Positions 57,602 to 64,000 of a stretch of DNA of 64,000 bases are shown piece after piece. A program made the translations under genes and the position numbers. Source of the DNA: Glycine soja (lineage: Eukaryota > Streptophyta > Magnoliopsida > Fabales > Fabaceae); the NCBI RefSeq assembly GCF_004193775.1, contig NC_041016.1:39416547-39480546 (forward strand), given 5' to 3'. Numbering within the stretch: position 1 is the stretch's first letter; each line of letters begins with the position of its first letter. The notes beneath the pieces are model-generated. The model was given only the letters and a program-made list of their open reading frames with translations. It did not search any database and was not told the DNA's origin.

Positions 57602-58310
57602 GCATAGTTTTCATTCTTCTTTGCAATTTGCACCTTCACTTGGTCATACAATCTTTTCACATACTCAACTTTGGCATGTGCATCCTTACGTTGAGTCTCT
57701 TGGGGATTGCTTTTGTAAGTTGGCCTGTTAGGCAATGAAGCTCCGGGGAGGAGATCAACTTGATGTTCTATGCCTCTTGAAGGTGGTACTCCATGAGGAA
57801 TCTCCTTAGGAAAGACATTTTTAAATTCCTGCAATAATGGTTGAACACTAGGAGAAATAGAAATAGTAAACTCATTAGAATTATCAGTAGAAATTTTATT
57901 GTCTTTGCAATACTGTAGATTGAGTGGTTCATGAGCAGGTAACACTTTCCTCACTTCACTCGCCTCTACAAAATAATTAAATTTTCTCTCATGTGTATCA
58001 CTCTCTCTCTTATGTGTATCACTCTTTTCCTCGGGTGTATCACTCTTCTTTTTCATATTCCTTTGTGGTGCCTCACTATTTTCTTTCTCTTGTTCTCTCT
58101 TTTCTCCCATTCTGATTTGGTCATCACACACTTCTCTGGGGGATAGAGGTTTAAGAGTAAATGAGGAAGATTTGGCTATTCGTCTGTAGGGCTCTTCTTT
58201 GTTACGATTCAACAAACGTTGCATTTGTGTAGTCCACACGTCCAGAAATAAGCGTTGAGATTCGTCCAGTTGATGATATATACACCACCATTGTCACCAG
58301 CTCTTGCCAT
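57602..58310 (-). pseudogene. Internally deleted gag-pol remnant of element B2
   Basis: The start codon position equivalent to F lies at 58308-58310 (MARAGD...). A 2-bp insertion in a TATATA run near 58280 shifts the frame, leaving 58239-57602 open. The product matches F: gag start, jump to FTLKPLSPREVCDDQ, linker with DTHKRESDTHERK, RGIEHQVDLLPGA, YKSNPQET, jump to DAHAKVEYVKRLYDQVKV, then NENYAK at the break where element A begins. It would not encode an enzyme. It is evidence for amplification of one deleted form. Confidence 0.85.
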
Positions 58311-59039
58311 GATTAAGGAACAAAGAATTTTGTAGTAAAAAAATTTCAGGACCTCACCACACTCTACTCACGTGTTTCTCTCTTTGATGGTAGTTCACTC
58401 GTGTTCGATGCTCTCAATATAGGATTTTGTGTAATGTATTCCCTCTTGCCTTTTACCACTCGTGTTCCCTCTTAAGTTCCTGAGTAGGAGCAGATCGCTT
58501 GATACAGGCTGTAGAGTTTTTGGATAATAGATTAGATTTGGATAACAAATTAGATTTAATTTGGATAACAGATATCATAACAAATAAGATAACAGATAGG
58601 ATAACAGATAAGATAACAAATATGACAAGTAAACTTCAAATGCTCATAACTTTTGCTACGGTTGTTCGTTTAAAGCCCACTATATATCAAAACGCTCAGA
58701 ATTCAGAGGAGAATCTTGATAGGGGGATTTGTTCCTCGATTTTCTTTCAAAAAAAAACACCTCTAAATGCCTCAATTACGTGTTCAAAGATCAAACACAC
58801 ACTTTTGTTTTTCAAAATTTTTGCATCTTTTTTTTTTTGACACAAAGTGTGAAAGACACAAGAAACAAGAACAAGAACAAGATGTAAACAAGAACGCAAA
58901 TAACAGAACACAAGACGCAAACAAGAACGAAACAAGATGTAAACAAAAACGCAAATAACAAAACAAGGACAAAACACGAACCTGGACAAATTACAAAGAA
59001 AAATAATAGGATAGGATAGAACCTGTATCAAGAGCCGAA
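58311..59039 (-). other. 5' leader of element B2
   Basis: About 730 bp similar to the leaders of C and F: GATAACAGAT-type repeats (about 58530-58625), a CentGm-like segment (58634-58706), A-rich AGAACAAGAAC repeats (58860-58980). No gene. Confidence 0.75.
58634..58706 (+). repeat. CentGm-like segment in the leader of element B2
   Basis: TTCAAATGCTCATAACTTTT, CTACGGTTGTTCG, ATATATCAAAACGCTC and AGAATTC occur in the same order and spacing as in the C and F leaders and as the corresponding CentGm positions. Antisense to the element. Confidence 0.78.
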
Positions 59040-59051
59040 GCTCTGATACCA
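59040..59051 (-). other. Primer-binding site of element B2
   Basis: Minus strand TGGTATCAGAGC, perfect initiator tRNA-Met complement, two bases from the LTR end. Confidence 0.88.
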
Positions 59052-59053
59052 GA

Positions 59054-59545
59054 TGATGCGAACCTGAGTAGGAGCGGATCGTTTGATATAGGTTACGGAG
59101 GTTTTGGATGACGCTACTTCCAGTAAAGAAAGATAAGTCAGGATAGACGCCACAAGGATTACCTTGATAAGTCTAATAATTGGTTCAACAAGGAACCCAG
59201 AGAGAAACTCTCACCAAATTTTATGAAAATACCAAGAGTTTTTTTTATTCAAAACAAAAACCAATACTTATAGTGTAGCTGAACAAAAAGATAAAAAATA
59301 GACATGGGCCTTCTAAACAGTTTGGGCCAAAATTACAATAAAAATAAATTAAAACTAAAAACTTATTAAACTTGGGCCGTCAAATTAGTTTGGGCCTTCA
59401 GCAACAATTAATAGTCTTGATAGTGTCTCTCCCTCTAGGCCTTCATCCTTCTCCATTTGGGCCTTCATCCTTCTCCACTCGGGGGCTTTGTCCTTCTCCA
59501 CTTGGGCCTTTAGCCTGTATTTGGCAAGTTTCATGATTCTCATCA
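59054..59545 (-). repeat. 5' LTR of element B2
   Basis: 492 bp, starting TGATGAGAATCATG at 59545 and ending GGTTCGCATCA. It has one unit of the 36-bp repeat and four of the 22-bp repeat, so it is 129 bp shorter than the 3' LTR, mostly through repeat number. Confidence 0.9.
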
Positions 59546-60135
59546 CTTCCTATAACGTAAAAAATATTATCGGCCAGCGTTTGGAAATGAAATTCCACAA
59601 TATCGATAGATAAATATCAATCGGGGCTATTTAACGACCAATGTCTGGTATTATTTTTTCTATTCAATCCCCCGATAATATTTGGACGATGTCTATTAGG
59701 AAATGTTCGATCGGCGTCATCAGGTGATTCTTCTCTTTTAGACCTGGATCGGTCATCTTTCCTGGCCGACATCGACTACCATTTTTTTTATCAATATCGG
59801 TGAATAATGTTTTTTTGTCGAGGTGGGCCAATGTTTTTCTAGCCGAGTAAATGAGTACATGCCAGTGTCGGCCGAAACACAACTTCGGTTGAGTTCGCAC
59901 GAAAAAACAAAGCCGACCTACATTGTAAGTTTTATAGGCGACAGCGAACAACAAAACTTCCTATACCATAAAAAATATTATCGGCCAACGTTTGGAAATA
60001 AAATTCCACAATGCCGATGGATAAATATCAATCGGGGCTATTTAACGACCAATGTCCGCTATTGTTTTTTCTATTCAATCCCCCGATAATATTTGGTCGA
60101 TGCCTATTAGGAAATGTTTGATCAGCGTCATCATG
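59546..60135 (-). repeat. sat413 array between B2 and the solo LTR
   Basis: About 1.4 monomers in reverse orientation (GACCTACATT near 59917), continuing the satellite interrupted at 49677 and itself interrupted at 60135. Confidence 0.9.
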
Positions 60136-61261
60136 TGGTATGAACCCTCATGGCACAAGGGCTGACTTAGGATCGTCTAGGATTAAACCTTGATGGAAAA
60201 TGCGGAAATTGATTAAGGAAAGGATGGAAAATAAGGTGGTTAATTTCGTGGGTCTTAATAAGGTGGTTTCTGGCATAAAATGGATGAATGGGATGGTAAA
60301 ACGTAGGTTAAGTGGTGGCTGGACAGAAATATAGAAATGACAATAACGGAAGCTACAGGGCTCCAAATGAGGTGATTCAAAAACGAGGTGAAAGGTCTCG
60401 TTTTGAAATTCAATTTAGGCTCAAGAATCACTTAATTTGAGTGTATAAAATGGGAGTTATGGTCACGAGCTAATTTTGGGCAGAGGTGGATTTTCTGGAA
60501 TTGTGGTTTGAAAGAACAAGGGTGGAGATGATAGGAAGGAAAGAATCACTCTTTCCAGCGAGGGCAACACACAAAGGTTGTGAAAGTCCTTTGATATAGC
60601 CAGGGTGTTCTTGAATCACTCAAGAATTTAGGAGAATCACTCTCACTAAGATAAAAGAGATAAACTCTAATTTTCTGAATAAAACTCAACTTGTCTTTAT
60701 TGATAAAATGGTTCAGCTTATATAGAAGCTTTACAGCAGATTTTAGTAATGACCCACTAACCTAGAATTAAAATAACTTAATGCCATTAACCTAGGGAAT
60801 TAAAAAAAACTTAATGGCTGAGTGTAACTGAAATTGTGGCAACCAAAAGTCACCCCCAACAGCCAACAAGTCAGCCACCATTTGGTCTCCCAAAAGGCTG
60901 ATGCCTAGGTTGCCAATTGGGCCCTTATTACAACTTGAACTAAACCTAACTAAAGCCCTTTTAGTTGATTAACCCAAAACATATTTTTGGTCAGCCAACT
61001 TTACAAGGATTGGGCCATTATTTAGACAAACTAAACACTCTAAAATTGAAACAAAGTGGTGTCATTTAGTCCTCCTCCATTTGGGCCATGATACAACTCA
61101 CAACCTTGGACTTTTCTCCTTGAAACTTGGGCTTGTATTCAAACAGTATGGACAGCACTTGTTGAAGAGCTTCCTTGGCTTTCCTTGCTCTAGCCCTTGT
61201 CATAGGTCCTCCAAGTCCTTCAAGTGGATCCTTGCCCTTGCTCTTGGTCATGTCCTCATCA
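60136..61261 (-). mobile_element. Solo LTR of element A family
   Basis: 1126 bp matching the A LTR end to end (starts TGATGAGGACATGACC at 61261, ends GGTTCATACCA at 60136), with a 10-bp duplication (CTAAACCTAACTAAAGC, near 60950) explaining the extra length. It is flanked by TCATG at 60131-60135 and 61262-61266, so it is the product of recombination between the two LTRs of a complete insertion in sat413. Confidence 0.94.
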
Positions 61262-64000
61262 TCATGTGATTCTTCTCTTTTAGACCTGGATCGGTATTCT
61301 TTCCTGGCCGACATCGACTACCATTTTTTTTTATCAATATCGGTGAATAATGTTTTTTAGTCGAGGTGGGCCAATGTTTTTCTAGCCGAGTAAATGAGTA
61401 CATGTCAGTGTCGGCCGAAACACAACTTCAGTTGAGTTCGCACGAAAAAACAAAGCCGACCTACATTGTAAGTTTTATAGGCGACAGCGAACAACAAAAC
61501 TTCCTATACCGTAAAAAATATTATCGGCCAGTGTTTGGAAATGAAATTCCACAATGTCGATAGATAAATATCAATCGGGGCTGACCAATGTCCGCTATTG
61601 TTTTTTCTATTCAATCCCCCGATAATATTTGGACGATGTCGATTAGGAAATGTTCGATCGGCGTCATCAGGTGATTCTTCTCTTTTAGACCAGGATCGGT
61701 CATCTTTCCTGGCCGACATCGACTACCATTTTTTTTTATCAATGTAGTTGAATAATGTCTTTTTGTCGAGCTGGGCCAATGTTTTTCTAACCGAGTAAAT
61801 GAGTACATGCCAGTGTCAACCGAAACACAACTTCGGTTTAGCTCGCACAAAAAAACAAAGCCGACCTACATTGTAAGTCTTATAGGCGACAGGGAACAAC
61901 AAAACTTCCTATATTGTAAAAAATATTATCGGCCAGCGTTTGGAAATCAAATTCCACAATGGCGATAGATAAATATCAATCGGGGCTATTTAACGACCAA
62001 TGTCCGCTATTATTTTTTCTATTCAATCCCCTGATAATATTTGTACGATGTCTTTTAGGAAATGTTCGATCGGCGTCATCCGGTGATTCTTCTATTTTAG
62101 ACCTGGATCGGTCCTCTATCCTGGCAGACATCGACTACCATTTTTTTTATCAATATCGGTGAATAATTTTTTTTTGTCGAGGTGGGCCAATGTTTTTCTA
62201 GCCGAGTAAATGAGTGCATGCCAGTGTCGGCCGAAACACAACTTCGGTTGAGTTCGCACGAAAAAACAAAGCCGACCTACATTGTAAGTTTTATAGGCGA
62301 CAGCGAACAACAAAACTTCCTATACCGTCAAAAATATTATCGGCCAGTGTTTGGAAATGAAATTCCACAATGCCGATAGATAAATATCAATCGTGGCTAT
62401 TTAACGACCAATGTCCGCTATTGTTTTTTCTATTCAATCCCCCGATAATATTTGGACGATGTCAATTAGGAAATGTTGGATCGGCGTCATCAGGTGATTC
62501 TTCTCTTTCAGACCTGGATTGGTCATCTTTCCTGGCCGAAATCGACTACCATTTTTTTTTTTATCAATATCGGTGAATAATGTTTTTTTGTCGAGCTGGG
62601 CCAATGTTTTTCCAGCTGAGTAAATGAGTAAATGCCAATGTCGGCCGAAACACAACTTCGGTTTAGCTCGAACGAAAAAAAAAGCCGACCTACATTGTAA
62701 GTTTGATAGGCGACAGCGAACAACAAAACTTCCTATACCGTCAAAAATATTATCGGCAGCATTTGGAAATGAAATTCCACAATGCCGATAGATAAATATC
62801 AATCGGGGCTATTTAACGACCAATGTCCGCTATTGTTTTTTCTATTCAATCCCCCGATAATATTTGGACAATGTCTATTACGAAATGTTCGATCGGCGTC
62901 ATCAGGTGATTCTTCTCTTTTAGACCTGGATCGGTCATCTTTCCTGGCCGACATCGACTACCATTTTTTTTTATCAATGTAGTTGAATAATGTCTTTTTT
63001 TCGAGCTGGGCCAATGCTTTTCTAACCGAGTAAATGAGTACATGCCAGTGTCAGCCGAAATACAACTTCGGTTTAGCTCGCAAAAAACTAAGCCGACCTA
63101 CATTGTAAGTCTTATAGGCGACAGGGAACAACAAAACTTCATATATTGTAAAAAATATTATCAGCCAGCGTTTGGAAATCAAATTCCACAATGGCGATAG
63201 ATAAATATCAATCGGGGCTATTTAACGACCAATGTCCGCTATTATTTTTTCTATTCAATCCCCTGATAATATTTGTACGATGTCTTTTAGGAAATGTTCG
63301 ATCGGCGTCATCCGGTGATTCTTCTATTTTAGACCTGGATCGGTCCTCTATCCTGGCAGATATCGACTACCATTTTTTTTATCAATATCGGTGAATAATT
63401 TTTTTTTGTCGAGGTGGGCCAATGTTTTTCTAGCCGAGTAAATGAGTGCATGCCAGTGTCGGCCGAAACACAACTTCGGTTGAGTTCGCACGAAAAAACA
63501 AAGCCGACCTACATTGTAAGTTTTATAGGCGACAGCGAACAACAAAACTTCCTATACCGTAAAAAATATTATCGGCCAGTGTTTGGAAATGAAATTCCAC
63601 AATGCCGATAGATAAATATCAATCGTGGCTATTTAACGACCAATGTCCGCTATTGTTTTTTCTATTCAATCCCCCGATAATATTTGGACGATGTCAATTA
63701 GGAAATGTTGGATCGGCGTCATCAGGTGATTCTTCTCTTTCAGACCTGGATTGGTCATCTTTCCTGGCCGAAATCGACTACCATTTTTTTTTTATCAATA
63801 TCGGTGAATAATGTTTTTTTGTCGAGCTGGGCCAATGTTTTTCCAGCTGAGTAAATGAGTAAATGCCAGTGTCGGCCGAAACACAACTTCGGTTTAGCTC
63901 GAACGAAAAAACAAAGCCGACCTACATTGTAAGTTTGATAGGCGACAGCGAACAACAAAACTTCCTATACCGTCAAAAATATTATCGGCAGCATTTGGAA
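61262..64000 (-). repeat. sat413 array with 1232-bp higher-order repeat
   Basis: About 6.7 monomers of roughly 411 bp in reverse orientation, continuing past the window end. A three-monomer unit repeats with an offset of 1232 bp (61959 to 63191, 62182 to 63414, 62370 to 63602) at near identity. This differs from the four-monomer unit at 45-49.7 kb. Confidence 0.92.

Larger units (their letters stand above)
49678..59545 (-). mobile_element. Element B2: second copy of the non-autonomous family, interrupted by element A
   Basis: Minus-strand element with 5' LTR 59054-59545, PBS, leader and a short reading frame, and 3' LTR 49678-50298. Element A (50392-57596) splits its coding end with a GCTTG duplication. 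Removing A leaves about 2.66 kb, comparable to F. B2 lies in sat413: the satellite reads AAAACTTGT at the left and CTTCCTATAACG at the right, consistent with a 5-bp duplication CTTCC of which the left copy has mutated. It has the same three internal deletions as F. Confidence 0.92.

Noticed and set aside
1..64000. tRNA, rRNA or host protein-coding genes
   Set aside because: None recognised. The only tRNA-related sequences are 12-base primer-binding sites next to LTRs.

Overview
This window looks like plant centromeric DNA, most likely soybean (Glycine max or a close Glycine relative). Three things support this. About 26 kb is a tandem array of a 92-bp satellite that I recognise as the CentGm (SB92) centromere repeat. 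The surrounding LTR retrotransposons are Ty3/gypsy elements of the CRM (centromeric chromovirus) type; soybean is known to carry a CRM family called GmCR. There are no host protein-coding genes and no tRNA or rRNA genes. Family names are from memory; periods, boundaries, target-site duplications (TSDs) and breaks were read from the sequence.

Layout, left to right. 1-1407: a satellite of about 411-415 bp ('sat413'). 1408-5575: a decayed minus-strand CRM element (element D). 5576-6177: a plus-strand LTR with primer-binding site (PBS), joined to D in inverted orientation (LTR G). 6178-7490: sat413 in the opposite orientation to 1-1407. 7491-10210: the LTR and leader of an unrelated retrotransposon (element E). 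10211-36147: the CentGm array, in two subfamilies that switch at about 26940, with a 100-N gap at 27043-27142. 36148-45037: CRM element C (minus strand), interrupted in gag by non-autonomous element F (plus strand, 39891-42872). 45038-49677: sat413 with a 1650-bp higher-order repeat. 49678-59545: non-autonomous element B2 (minus strand), interrupted by full-length element A (50392-57596). 59546-60135: sat413. 60136-61261: a solo LTR of A. 61262-64000: sat413 with a 1232-bp higher-order repeat.

How the parts relate. Element A has an uninterrupted gag-pol reading frame with all catalytic motifs visible and nearly identical LTRs, so it is the only candidate autonomous element here. F and B2 are two copies of one internally deleted family that share the same three deletion joints; they would need proteins supplied by a C/D-like or A-like element. 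C and D are dead copies.

The most interesting observation is that the untranslated leaders of C, F and B2 each contain about 73 bp that align without gaps to the CentGm monomer (about 78% by hand count), always antisense to the element. This suggests shared ancestry between the centromere satellite and the leader of the retrotransposon family living beside it.
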